NCBI GenBank assembly: GCA_030146225.1
Contig: JASLCA010000138.1
Span: 1 to 21,547, forward strand
Origin: Sphingobacterium sp.
GTDB taxonomy: Bacteria > Bacteroidota > Bacteroidia > Sphingobacteriales > Sphingobacteriaceae
DNA length: 21,547 nt
Reading direction: 5' to 3'
Positions 1 through 8,029 of this stretch are shown here, piece by piece. Position 1 is the first letter of the stretch. Each line of letters opens with the position of its first letter. Position numbers and translations under genes: made by a program. Under the pieces are notes generated by a model that searched no databases, was not told where the DNA came from, and saw only the letters and a list, made by a program, of their open reading frames with translations.

Positions 1-2072
1 ACTTGACAGACAAGGGCTATATGGTGATGGATGCCCTAGATATTGCGGGTGAGCTTGCCATACAGGATGTTATGAAGCTATTGGGACAGAAGACAGTTTT
101 TCCTTTATTAAAAAGTTTATTTGACAGTGGATATATCTTAATCTCCGAAGAGATTAAGGATCGTTATAAGCCAAAGCGGAAGTCCTTCCTGTTGTTAAAT
201 CCACTGTTTGCAGATGGAATTGGGAAGCAAGAGTTGTTGGAATCCTTGGATAAGGCTCCAAAACAACAGGATGCTGTGCTGGCATTTTTACAATTGCAAA
301 AGACCAGTGCGGATGTGACCAGGCAGGCTATTATGGAGCGTGCAAGTGTTAGTGCAGGGGTGGTCTCAGCCTTGATTGAGAAGGATGTATTTATCCTGCA
401 AGAGCGTGTGGTATCTAGGCTTGGTGGAGAAGATATTGAGATTACTGCCGAATTTCAGCTGAATGCGAAGCAACAGGCTGGCTTGGACTCCATAAATAAG
501 CAGTTTGAAGATAAGGATGTCGTTTTGCTGCATGGGGTTACGGCTTCGGGCAAGACGCAACTCTATATTCGCTTAATTGAAACGGCTATAAATGAAGGGC
601 GAACTGCACTTTACTTACTTCCAGAGATTGCGCTGACGACCCAGATAACAGAGCGTCTTCGCCTGCACTTTGGGGATAAGCTTGGCGTTTATCACTCTAA
701 GTTTAATGATAATGAACGAGCCGAGGTATGGCAAAAGGTGATGAATGGCTCCTTTAAGGTTGTTATCGGCGCACGCTCAGCCGTATTTCTGCCCTTCCAA
801 AAGTTGGGGTTGATTATTGTGGATGAGGAGCATGAAAGCTCTTACAAGCAATATGACCCAGCTCCCCGCTATCAGGCTCGGGATACGGCCATTTACCTCG
901 CTAATATACATCAGGCTAAGGTCCTATTGGGTTCGGCTACGCCTTCTATTGAAAGCTACTACAATGCCAAGGCAAAGAAATATGGCTTGGTGCAATTGCA
1001 TGAACGCTATGGGGATTCAAAACTGCCTGATATAACGTTGGTGCATATGGCTGAAGAAGGGCGTAAGGGGCAGATGAACGATTATTTTAGCAATCCCCTG
1101 CTGCAAGCTATAAAGGATGCAATCGCGCGCAAGGAGCAGGTTATTTTATTTCAAAACCGCAGGGGCTATACCCCCTTTGTGCAATGTCATACCTGTGGCT
1201 GGGTGGCTAAATGTGTGAATTGCGATGTAAGTATGACCTATCACAAGGCTACTAATCATCTGCATTGTCACTATTGTGGTCATCATGAGCCACCTATTCA
1301 GGTCTGTCCTGCTTGTGGGATGGCCCATATTGAAAACAAGGGCTTTGGAACAGAGCGGATAGAAGAGGAGTTAGAGTTGCTCTTGCCGGATGCGCGATTG
1401 GCAAGGTTGGACTTGGATTCGACCAAAGGAAAGTATGGCTTTGATCGGATTATTACGGCCTTTGATGAGCATGAGTATGATATCCTTATTGGCACCCAGA
1501 TGGTTGCCAAAGGCCTTGACTTTGGTCGAGTGAGTTTGATCGGCATTATTAGTGCCGATGCAATGATTAATTATCCTGACTTCAGGGCATATGAACGTGC
1601 CTTTTCACTCTTTTCGCAAGTCGCAGGTAGGGCTGGTAGACGGCAGCAAGCAGGGAAGGTTATTATTCAAACCAATACCCCAAAGCATAGGGTTTTGGAG
1701 CAGGTGCTTCAGCATGACTATGAAGGGATGTTTATGACAGAGGTTACCGAGCGTAAAAACTACCAGTATCCACCATTTTATCGGATTATTCGATTGGATG
1801 TAAAGCATACGGAGATGGCTTTGACGCAAGATGCTGCTATGCGCTTAGCCAATCTGCTGCGTGTTCACCTAGGCAATAGGGTACTTGGGCCTGAGCCGCC
1901 TTTGGTCTCACGTGTCCGCAATTATTATATACAGACCATTACCTTAAAGATAGAAAGAGGGCAGGTAAGCATTGCGAAGGTAAAGGAATTAATTCGGCAG
2001 GCGATTACACAGTTTGAGATTGATAAGAGCAATCGTTCGGTGCGGATTGCTATTGATGTTGATCCTTATTAG
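1..2072 (+). CDS. priA: Primosomal protein N' (replication restart helicase PriA), 5' end missing
   Basis: PriA is a 3'-to-5' DEXH helicase that recognises stalled or repaired forks and reloads the replisome. About 690 codons are visible. The reading frame is open at the left edge, and bacterial PriA is usually 730-830 residues, so roughly the first 100-140 residues (the 3'-DNA-binding domain) lie outside. Numbering from the first in-frame TTG at base 3, the Walker A motif GVTASGKT is at residues 179-186, the DEEH Walker B at about 274-277, and the helicase motif VAGRAGR near 540-546. The zinc-binding region CHTC...CVNC...CHYC...CPAC spans about 395-438 with all eight cysteines present. The helicase core and C-terminal domain are intact, ending in a TAG stop. 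The gene converges on ispG with a 9-base gap holding one arm of a shared hairpin. Identification is secure; only the true start is unseen. Confidence 0.96.
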   Translation, partial: LTDKGYMVMDALDIAGELAIQDVMKLLGQKTVFPLLKSLFDSGYILISEEIKDRYKPKRKSFLLLNPLFADGIGKQELLESLDKAPKQQDAVLAFLQLQKTSADVTRQAIMERASVSAGVVSALIEKDVFILQERVVSRLGGEDIEITAEFQLNAKQQAGLDSINKQFEDKDVVLLHGVTASGKTQLYIRLIETAINEGRTALYLLPEIALTTQITERLRLHFGDKLGVYHSKFNDNERAEVWQKVMNGSFKVVIGARSAVFLPFQKLGLIIVDEEHESSYKQYDPAPRYQARDTAIYLANIHQAKVLLGSATPSIESYYNAKAKKYGLVQLHERYGDSKLPDITLVHMAEEGRKGQMNDYFSNPLLQAIKDAIARKEQVILFQNRRGYTPFVQCHTCGWVAKCVNCDVSMTYHKATNHLHCHYCGHHEPPIQVCPACGMAHIENKGFGTERIEEELELLLPDARLARLDLDSTKGKYGFDRIITAFDEHEYDILIGTQMVAKGLDFGRVSLIGIISADAMINYPDFRAYERAFSLFSQVAGRAGRRQQAGKVIIQTNTPKHRVLEQVLQHDYEGMFMTEVTERKNYQYPPFYRIIRLDVKHTEMALTQDAAMRLANLLRVHLGNRVLGPEPPLVSRVRNYYIQTITLKIERGQVSIAKVKELIRQAITQFEIDKSNRSVRIAIDVDPY

Positions 2073-2098
2073 GGATAGACGCTATTCGGCGTCTATCC
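2073..2098. terminator. Hairpin between convergent priA and ispG
   Basis: A perfect 10-base inverted repeat (GGATAGACGC, loop TATTCG, GCGTCTATCC) starts right after the priA stop and overlaps the last codons of ispG. It can fold in transcripts from either strand. Neither side has a clear U-run, so it may act as a bidirectional stop or 3'-end stabiliser rather than a textbook intrinsic terminator. Confidence 0.5.
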
Positions 2099-4082
2099 AA
2101 AGATTATCATTTTTAATGATATCAATCAGCTCATCCAAGGCTTGGGAGGAGCTTACATTTCGTTTCACCACCTCTTTCCCCCGATAGAGTGTAATCTTGT
2201 CGGGACCCGCGCCCACGTAGCCGTAGTCTGCATCGGCCATCTCACCTGGGCCATTTACTATACAGCCCATAATAGCAATCTTCAAGCCTTTTAAGTGATT
2301 GGTCCGGCTCCGGATCATCTGGGTAGTCTCTTGCAGGTCGAAGAGTGTACGCCCACAGCTTGGACAGGAGATATACTCGGTCTTAGAGATGCGCGAACGG
2401 GTGGCTTGTAAAACTCCAAAAGATAGGGAAGCCAACTTGTCAATCGGCGTGGCAGCTGAGTCAATCCATATTCCAGAACCTAAGCCATCAATTAGCAAAG
2501 CGCCCAAGTCAGTGCCTGCATAAAGCTGTAGCTTGGATAAAGGCTCTTCAGGATTCATAATCTCGCCTACTGGGCCAGAGAATTCTGCGCTTGGGTATGT
2601 TCTTTTTATAATAACAGGAATCCGTAGCCCAATGGATTGCAGGTTGTTGAAAAACTGACGTTGATCAGCCATTCCATGCAGATGAGTTGTCTCCAAGAGG
2701 AAGATAACTGTTTTATCCAGTTGTAACTTGGCAAAGGCTTCACTAGTAAGATCTGTATTGTGGATGCGCAGGAGATTTAAAGCTGGGTCCTTTATCGTCG
2801 CTTCATTAAACTCAGCAAGGGTATAAACAGGGTGTTTATTTCCCTTGTCAGTCAATGACAACCAAGTCGCATGTTCATACAAGACCTTTAAGTTGCCAGG
2901 AAGTGTGAACGATGGTAGGTTATTGCCTAGGTATACAAAGTCTACCGATTGATCGCCCATATGATACTTGTCATTGAGCACATCATAACGATAGCCCACT
3001 GCGGACAGAATAAAGGGGTCTTTGAGATTTTCCTGGGAAATGTCTATAATTACTCTAGGGACTAAGGAACCTCCCACAAAGGTGTTTACTTCATCTGCCT
3101 CATAGGGGCTAGTCTGGGTATGACCTGCTATATTTAAGATTTCATCTTTGGGGCTCGCATAAATAGCCTGCTGACGCTTGCTGTAGCGATTAACTAAAGC
3201 AATGGCTACAGGAGCTTCCTTCTCGGGCTCCTCGGTTAAGGAAACGCGGACAGTGTCACCGAGTCCATCTTCCAACAAGGTGCCTATGCCTACCGCAGAT
3301 TTAATACGTCCATCCTCTCCATCTCCAGCTTCTGTAACGCCTAGATGCAGGGGATAGTTCATGTTTTCGCTTTGCATCTTTTCTACCAGCATCCTATAGG
3401 CCTTTACCATTACCTGTGGATTGGAGGACTTCATCGAGACCACCAAGTTATAGTAATTAAGATCCTCACAGATGCGGATAAACTCTAAGGCCGATTCGAC
3501 CATCCCTTCAGGGGTGTCCCCATAACGACTCATAATGCGATCCGACAAGGAGCCGTGATTGGTGCCGATACGCATCGCTGTTCCATAGGATTTGCAGATG
3601 TTGACAAGCGGGGCAAATTTTTTATAGATACGATCCAGCTCACCTTGATATTCTAGGTCCGTGTAATCGATTTGATCAAATTTTTTCTTGTCCGCATAAT
3701 TGCCTGGGTTAATGCGCACTTTTTCTACCAAGCGTGCCGCAACCTCAGCTGCATTGGGCGTAAAATGAATATCCGCTACTAAGGGAACTGTATAGCCACG
3801 TGCGCGTAATTCCTTTTTAATATTAGCTAGGTTTTCAGCCTCTTTCATGCTCGGAGCGGTGATACGTACGTATTCACAGCCGGCCTCCACCATACGTATA
3901 GTCTGCTCTACGGAACCCATGGTATCCATGGTGTCTATAGTGGTCATACTCTGTATGCGTATGGGATTGTTGCCTCCCATTGGTAAATCTCCGATTGTGA
4001 CCTCACGCGTTAAGTATCGACTATATGATGTCTTCGAGTTGCAGTAAGTTCCAGGTAGTAAAATTGCTTTTTCAGTCTCCAT
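2082..4082 (-). CDS. ispG: 4-hydroxy-3-methylbut-2-en-1-yl diphosphate synthase, long (three-domain) form
   Basis: IspG (GcpE) converts methylerythritol cyclodiphosphate to HMBPP, the penultimate step of the MEP isoprenoid pathway, in the cytoplasm. The N-terminal TIM barrel (roughly residues 20-320) is recognisable from GGNNPIRIQSMTT and VPLVADIHF. The C-terminal domain carries the [4Fe-4S] ligands CPSC and GCIVNGPGE, i.e. three cysteines plus a glutamate. At about 666 residues it is far longer than the ~370-residue E. coli enzyme. The extra central domain (about 330-560) is known from Bacteroidota, Chlamydiae and plants. I chose the ATG at 4082 (METEKAILLP) because a -7-like box ends ten bases upstream; the frame stays open to 4148 but the added residues look unlike the family. 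It lies downstream of the LiaF-like gene, separated by a hairpin. Confidence 0.95.
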   Translation of the reverse strand: METEKAILLPGTYCNSKTSYSRYLTREVTIGDLPMGGNNPIRIQSMTTIDTMDTMGSVEQTIRMVEAGCEYVRITAPSMKEAENLANIKKELRARGYTVPLVADIHFTPNAAEVAARLVEKVRINPGNYADKKKFDQIDYTDLEYQGELDRIYKKFAPLVNICKSYGTAMRIGTNHGSLSDRIMSRYGDTPEGMVESALEFIRICEDLNYYNLVVSMKSSNPQVMVKAYRMLVEKMQSENMNYPLHLGVTEAGDGEDGRIKSAVGIGTLLEDGLGDTVRVSLTEEPEKEAPVAIALVNRYSKRQQAIYASPKDEILNIAGHTQTSPYEADEVNTFVGGSLVPRVIIDISQENLKDPFILSAVGYRYDVLNDKYHMGDQSVDFVYLGNNLPSFTLPGNLKVLYEHATWLSLTDKGNKHPVYTLAEFNEATIKDPALNLLRIHNTDLTSEAFAKLQLDKTVIFLLETTHLHGMADQRQFFNNLQSIGLRIPVIIKRTYPSAEFSGPVGEIMNPEEPLSKLQLYAGTDLGALLIDGLGSGIWIDSAATPIDKLASLSFGVLQATRSRISKTEYISCPSCGRTLFDLQETTQMIRSRTNHLKGLKIAIMGCIVNGPGEMADADYGYVGAGPDKITLYRGKEVVKRNVSSSQALDELIDIIKNDNLWIDAE

Positions 4083-4091
4083 TTGTACCCA

Positions 4092-4099
4092 CAAAGTTA
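4092..4099 (-). promoter_or_regulatory. Candidate -7 box (TAACTTTG) of ispG
   Basis: On the minus strand TAACTTTG matches the Bacteroidota -7 consensus TAnnTTTG exactly. Transcription starting about 5-6 bases downstream would leave a leader of only a few bases before the ATG at 4082. No convincing -33 TTTG is seen at the usual 19-21-base spacing, so this is a moderate call. Confidence 0.4.
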
Positions 4100-4153
4100 G
4101 GTATTTTTTTCTGAAAGCTAGGATTTGGAGAAAGGAGTGAAGGGGCATTTTTT

Positions 4154-4186
4154 AGGGCTTATGCTTGTTGATCCAGCATAAGCCCT
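4154..4186 (-). terminator. Hairpin after the LiaF-like gene
   Basis: A perfect 11-base inverted repeat (AGGGCTTATGC / GCATAAGCCCT, 11-base loop) begins nine bases beyond the stop of the gene ending at 4195. It lies between that gene and the ispG promoter box. No U-tract follows on the minus strand, so termination efficiency is uncertain. Confidence 0.5.
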
Positions 4187-4194
4187 ACTCTTAT

Positions 4195-5124
4195 TTAATA
4201 GCGGCTAATAGAAAAGGTATTTGCTGCACCTTCTATATTGATTTCATATTTATGCGTTGCTTGATCGTAGCCTGCTGTTTTGGCTACCCCATTGCTATTG
4301 CTTTCGAATCCATCAAAGCTATTACTGGATAAAATAGAAGTATATTTAACCATAATTGCAGCTTGCTTTGGAATTTGTAAGTTTATGGTGGAAGCTCCCG
4401 TAGCAATATCCACCTTTGCAAGCTCAATTTTTGGGCTACCCAGCTTTAAACGCAGGGTGCTTGCACCTGTATTTATTTCCAGCTTATTAAAGCTGGTGCT
4501 AGACAGATCTCCATTTATGGTCGCGGCGCCATAATTAAGCTCCAAATCCCATAGTATATCTCGGTGTAGGTTAATATTAACGGTTCCTGTTTTCTTCCGA
4601 CTTTTTCCTACGGGCTTAGCATTTATAGTAACTTTCTGGGGCTTACTTGAAGTTTCAGTTTCTAGATACAGCCCAATTCTCTTGTCTGGGCTAATGGCTT
4701 CTACCAATTGCTCCGTGCCATCGGCTTGTAGGTTGAATGAGCCTGCTCCTCCATTGAGTTCAAACTTAGCTGTACGCTGTGTGCTATCGTAGGGGCTGCT
4801 AACGGTGCTTACCAGCTTGTGGGTATCGTCTCCATCTGTCCAAGTCGTGGTTCGATTGTTAAAGATGGTTTCTCGCCAGTCCGTAGACTGGGTGCTTAGG
4901 CCAACATACAAGATCCAGCTCAAAAAGATAACATTGCATCCTATCTTAATATAGGTGCTGTAGGCTTTGTTCTGTACCATTAGGTTGATGCCTAGAATAA
5001 CGACAAGCAATGGCCAGTACTTTAGGGTTGCCCATACATTAAAGTCTATTATAGCTAAATTGGATAACAAAAGGATTAAGCCTATAAAGACAAACCAGAT
5101 TCCTGCGGTTATTTTATTTTCCAT
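4195..5124 (-). CDS. Membrane protein with LiaF/DUF5668-like N-terminus and DUF4097-like beta domain
   Basis: A 309-residue protein. The first ~80 residues hold three hydrophobic segments (about 6-24, 35-50 and 58-76), resembling the LiaI/LiaF-type membrane domain. A polar linker follows. The remainder (about 115-305) is rich in short beta-strand repeats with small residues (NGGAGSFNL, NYGAATINGDL, NTGASTLRL, ATGASTINL), as in the beta-solenoid domains found at the C-terminus of LiaF-like proteins and in DUF4097 proteins. LiaF proteins in Firmicutes modulate cell-envelope stress two-component systems. No sensor kinase or response regulator lies beside this gene, so such a role is only suggested. 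The ATG at 5124 is supported by a well-spaced promoter and a ~25-base leader. Domain family assignment is fairly confident, function is not. Confidence 0.8.
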   Translation of the reverse strand: MENKITAGIWFVFIGLILLLSNLAIIDFNVWATLKYWPLLVVILGINLMVQNKAYSTYIKIGCNVIFLSWILYVGLSTQSTDWRETIFNNRTTTWTDGDDTHKLVSTVSSPYDSTQRTAKFELNGGAGSFNLQADGTEQLVEAISPDKRIGLYLETETSSKPQKVTINAKPVGKSRKKTGTVNINLHRDILWDLELNYGAATINGDLSSTSFNKLEINTGASTLRLKLGSPKIELAKVDIATGASTINLQIPKQAAIMVKYTSILSSNSFDGFESNSNGVAKTAGYDQATHKYEINIEGAANTFSISRY

Positions 5125-5153
5125 GCTTTTAAATTCTATGTAAATATAAAGCT

Positions 5154-5184
5154 CAAAAGTATAAGATACTAATTGTATAGCAAA
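5154..5184 (-). promoter_or_regulatory. Bacteroidota-type promoter of the LiaF-like gene
   Basis: Read on the minus strand, TTTG (5184-5181), 19 bases, then TACTTTTG (5161-5154). This matches both halves of the primary sigma factor consensus of Bacteroidota (TTTG, 19-21 bases, TAnnTTTG) and is the best promoter in the window. The expected start is near 5148, giving a leader of about 25 bases. Confidence 0.65.
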
Positions 5185-5299
5185 CCACTTTTAGGTTATT
5201 TTGTTATTATAGTCGGTGAAATAAACCTTTACATCGGTGAACTTTCCTAGGCTTATGCGTATATTGCGATAGTGTTTAACAATAATAGCGATCATTTTT

Positions 5300-6034
5300 A
5301 TGATATTCCATCATTTTGGTAAGTATGTTCTGTTGTTGAAGAGCGTTTTTAAACGGCCTGAGAAGTGGAGAATTTATTTAAAAGAGATTTTCCATGAAAT
5401 GAATGAGATAGGTATTGGCTCGTTTGGGCTTATCTTTATTATTTCAACTTTTATAGGTGCGGTAATGACCCTTCAAATTGCCTTTCAGTTGGTTTCAGAC
5501 TTGATTCCTAGCAATGTTATCGGTCAGATTAATCGGGATTCCAATATTTTGGAGTTGGGACCGACTATTTCGGCTTTGGTATTAATGGGCAAGGTGGGCT
5601 CTTCCATCTCCTCCCAAATAGGCTCCATGCGGGTCACCGAGCAGATTGATGCTTTAGAGATTATGGGTATTAATGCACCGGGCTACTTAATCTTGCCTAA
5701 GATTGTTGCAGGGGTTATTATGATGCCTGTCTTGGTTATTATAGCCATCTTTTGTGCGATTTGTGGGGGTCTAATTGGCGGTTCCTTAGCGGGAGCTGTT
5801 GCGCCTTCGGATTATATTCAAGGTATTCAAGGAGGCTTTAATGGCTTTACGGTCGTGGTGGCATTGGCTAAGGCTTTTATCTTTGGTTTTATTATTACCT
5901 CCGTTCCTGCTTATAAGGGTTTTTATGTGCGTGGCGGAGCTTTAGAGGTTGGACAAGCCGGAACACAAGCGGTGGTTATCGGTTGTATCTCCATTCTTGT
6001 CTGCGATTATATTATTACTGCATTGATGTTATAA
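5300..6034 (+). CDS. mlaE: MlaE/YrbE-family ABC transporter permease
   Basis: An inner-membrane permease of the Mla-type lipid transport system, which moves phospholipids between inner and outer membranes and helps keep outer-membrane asymmetry. Length 244 residues, typical for the family. An amphipathic N-terminus is followed by about five hydrophobic segments. The family signature is clear: ELGPTISALVLMGKVGSSIS at about 85-104, then QIDALEIMGINAP. The ATPase gene starts two bases after its stop, so the two form an operon. No MlaD (MCE) gene is adjacent; in Bacteroidota it is often elsewhere. A weak promoter candidate (TTG at 5173, 20 bases, TTATTTTG at 5196-5203) precedes it, giving a leader of ~90 bases. 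The start ATG at 5300 gives the normal N-terminus. Confidence 0.93.
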   Translation: MIFHHFGKYVLLLKSVFKRPEKWRIYLKEIFHEMNEIGIGSFGLIFIISTFIGAVMTLQIAFQLVSDLIPSNVIGQINRDSNILELGPTISALVLMGKVGSSISSQIGSMRVTEQIDALEIMGINAPGYLILPKIVAGVIMMPVLVIIAIFCAICGGLIGGSLAGAVAPSDYIQGIQGGFNGFTVVVALAKAFIFGFIITSVPAYKGFYVRGGALEVGQAGTQAVVIGCISILVCDYIITALML

Positions 6035-6036
6035 GG

Positions 6037-6792
6037 ATGATTGAAATACAAAATATTCACAAATCATTTGGGGATAACGATGTTCTTAAGGGCATTGATG
6101 CTTCTTTTGAACCAGGGACAGTGAGTTTGATTATTGGGGGATCTGGCTCTGGCAAGAGTACCCTACTCAAGTGTATTGTTGGTCTGCATGAACCCGAGCA
6201 AGGGAATGTGTATTTTGATAAGCAGGAGTTTACCGGTATGAATACAGCGGAACGGGTAGAGATTCGTCGTCAGATTGGGATGCTCTTTCAAAACTCAGCC
6301 CTGTTTGACTCGATGACCGTTGAGCAGAATATCCTCTTCGGCTTGGATATGTTTACCAATATGAGCAAGGAAGAGAAGCGAGAGCGGGCCAATTTCTGCC
6401 TGGATCGGGTGAATCTTAAAAATACCAATAATTTATATCCGGCTGAGCTTTCAGGCGGAATGAAAAAGCGTGTTGGCATTGCTAGGGCTATTAGCATGAA
6501 TCCAAAATATCTTTTTTGTGATGAACCCAACTCCGGCTTAGATCCGGCAACAGCCATCTTAATTGATGAACTTATTCAAGAATTAACCGAGGAGTTTCAG
6601 TGTACAACCATTGTGGTAACCCACGATATGAACTCCGTAATGGGTATTGGGGATTATATCCTATTCTTGTATAAGGGGCAGAAGTTTTGGGAAGGCTCTA
6701 ATAAGGATATGCTAAAGTCTGACAATCAAGAATTGAATGACTTTGTCTTTGCCAGCCCACTTATGAAGGCTGCGCGCGACAGCATAAAATAA
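6037..6792 (+). CDS. mlaF: Mla-type ABC transporter ATP-binding protein
   Basis: The cytoplasmic ATPase that powers the MlaE permease. 251 residues from the ATG at 6037; the frame is open further upstream inside mlaE, but those residues (Tyr-rich) do not belong to the family. Visible motifs: Walker A GGSGSGKST (34-42), Q-loop GMLFQ (81-85), ABC signature LSGGMKKRVGIARA (138-151), Walker B YLFCDEP (158-164) and the switch histidine in VVTHDM (about 193-198). The signature followed by MKKR and the PNSGLDP D-loop are typical of the MlaF/Ttg2A group. It starts 2 bases after mlaE. The next gene has its own promoter box overlapping the intergenic space, so the operon may end here. Confidence 0.94.
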   Translation: MIEIQNIHKSFGDNDVLKGIDASFEPGTVSLIIGGSGSGKSTLLKCIVGLHEPEQGNVYFDKQEFTGMNTAERVEIRRQIGMLFQNSALFDSMTVEQNILFGLDMFTNMSKEEKRERANFCLDRVNLKNTNNLYPAELSGGMKKRVGIARAISMNPKYLFCDEPNSGLDPATAILIDELIQELTEEFQCTTIVVTHDMNSVMGIGDYILFLYKGQKFWEGSNKDMLKSDNQELNDFVFASPLMKAARDSIK

Positions 6793-6799
6793 AATGATG

Positions 6800-6807
6800 T
6801 ATCTTTG
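6800..6807 (+). promoter_or_regulatory. Candidate -7 box (TATCTTTG) of the methyltransferase gene
   Basis: An exact TAnnTTTG match eight bases after the mlaF stop. The expected start near 6812 leaves a leader of about 12 bases before the TTG start codon at 6825. No clear -33 TTTG is present, so read-through from mlaEF may also contribute. Confidence 0.4.
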
Positions 6808-6824
6808 CTGCAAATTTTAAAACA

Positions 6825-7727
6825 TTGTCTACAACTACGCAAATACAACTGCTTACGCCACAACATTGGAAAGATTATGAATTAATCGACTGTGGTGATT
6901 TTGAAAAGCTTGAACGCTTTGGGGATATTACCCTTATCCGTCCAGAGCCGCAGGCTGTTTGGCCTAAAACACTGAGCGAGCAAGAATGGGTTAAACGCCA
7001 TGATATTAAATTTAAGGGCCGCTCGGCAACCTCTGGCGAATGGTTAAAGAAAAATCCAAAGATTCAGGATAGATGGCATATCTCTTATAAGAATAAGGAT
7101 GCTGCTATTAAGTTCCGTTTGGGCTTGACCTCTTTTAAGCATGTGGGGATATTTCCTGAACAAGCGGTTAACTGGGATTATATTGCGGAGTCCGTAAAGA
7201 CCTTTGAGACGGAGAAGCCAAAGGTGCTAAACCTCTTTGCCTATACTGGGGGCGCTTCCCTAATTGCGAAAGCTGCTGGTGCGGATACCACCCATGTGGA
7301 CTCTATCAAGCAGGTTGTGAGTTGGGCTAATGAAAATCAGGAGATTTCGGAATTGGATAATATCCGTTGGGTAGTGGAAGATGCGCTTAAGTTTGTTAAA
7401 AGAGAGCTTAAACGTGGAAATACCTATAATGGTATTATTCTGGATCCGCCAGCCTATGGACATGGACCCAAGGGGGAGAAGTGGAAGTTGGAAGATCATA
7501 TTATGGAGATGATGACAGATGTTGTACAATTGTTGGATCCTAAGGAGCACTTCTTAATCTTAAATACTTATTCGCTCGGTTTCTCGTCGGTGATCGTAGA
7601 AAATCTTATTCGGACTTCTTTCCCGCAAGTAGAAAACCTTGAAATTGGGGAGTTGTATCTGCAAGCTACCGCAGGTCCTAAATTGCCTTTAGGCGTTTTT
7701 GGGAAGTTTAGAAAATTTGCAAAATAA
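6825..7727 (+). CDS. Class I SAM-dependent methyltransferase, RlmI/RlmK-like (COG1092)
   Basis: A 300-residue Rossmann-fold methyltransferase. SAM motif I is NLFAYTGGASL (136-146), an acidic SAM-ribose position VDS follows (158-160), and the catalytic motif is DPPAYG (207-212), as in the COG1092 group of 23S rRNA m5C/m7G methyltransferases (RlmI, RlmKL C-terminal half) and relatives. It lacks the N-terminal PUA domain of E. coli RlmI and is shorter (RlmI is ~396), so the exact RNA base cannot be named. There is no ATG in frame before the conserved region; the start is TTG at 6825 (MSTTTQIQ). A strong terminator follows at once, so this gene ends the transcript that includes mlaEF or is monocistronic. 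Confidence 0.85.
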   Translation: MSTTTQIQLLTPQHWKDYELIDCGDFEKLERFGDITLIRPEPQAVWPKTLSEQEWVKRHDIKFKGRSATSGEWLKKNPKIQDRWHISYKNKDAAIKFRLGLTSFKHVGIFPEQAVNWDYIAESVKTFETEKPKVLNLFAYTGGASLIAKAAGADTTHVDSIKQVVSWANENQEISELDNIRWVVEDALKFVKRELKRGNTYNGIILDPPAYGHGPKGEKWKLEDHIMEMMTDVVQLLDPKEHFLILNTYSLGFSSVIVENLIRTSFPQVENLEIGELYLQATAGPKLPLGVFGKFRKFAK

Positions 7728-7749
7728 AATTCCAGCTATATAGCTATAC

Positions 7750-7777
7750 AGACCTTCCCTTACGGAAGGTCTTTTTT
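7750..7777 (+). terminator. Intrinsic terminator after the methyltransferase
   Basis: A 9-base stem AGACCTTCC / GGAAGGTCT with a five-base CTTAC loop. The 3' arm ends in the first T of a seven-T run (7772-7778 region). A textbook rho-independent terminator, 23 bases after the stop codon. Confidence 0.9.
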
Positions 7778-8029
7778 ATTGTAGACAAGTCTAGTTCTTC
7801 TTGTGCAGCAAGAGGGGCTCGGGCAGCTTGACCTAGCAAAAGTGCTCCCTTTTTGAATGGGCTTTACCTGTTGACAGCCTGCTGCTTAGGGGGATTTTAA
7901 CAAGCACTTGACAAATGACTGATCTTTATCGGATTAAATTGGCTAATTTTGCCGCTTTGGGCCTTGAAATCGTAATTATTGTACCCTGAGCGAAGGGAAG
8001 GGCTGTATTTATTCGAATCTTATCGTATT
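7778..8029. other. Intergenic region upstream of the FemAB-like gene
   Basis: 252 bases with no convincing ORF. It contains an exact TAnnTTTG box (TAATTTTG, 7944-7951, plus strand) that could start the FemAB-like gene with a leader of ~75 bases, although no -33 element is visible. It also contains a short sequence resembling a decayed palindromic intergenic repeat at 7984-8002. Nothing else stands out. Confidence 0.4.

Noticed and set aside
366..1829. Open frames of 60-82 codons inside priA on both strands
   Set aside because: They overlap a well-conserved helicase in other frames, show no protein-like composition or family motif, and have no promoter; they are shadows.
4083..4148. Longer ispG beginning at the ATG at 4148
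   Set aside because: The extra 22 residues (MPLHSFLQIL...) do not resemble the family N-terminus and span the likely promoter.
7734..7745. Perfect 12-base palindrome AGCTATATAGCT after the methyltransferase gene
   Set aside because: AT-rich, low complexity and just upstream of the strong terminator; chance is likely and no function is suggested.
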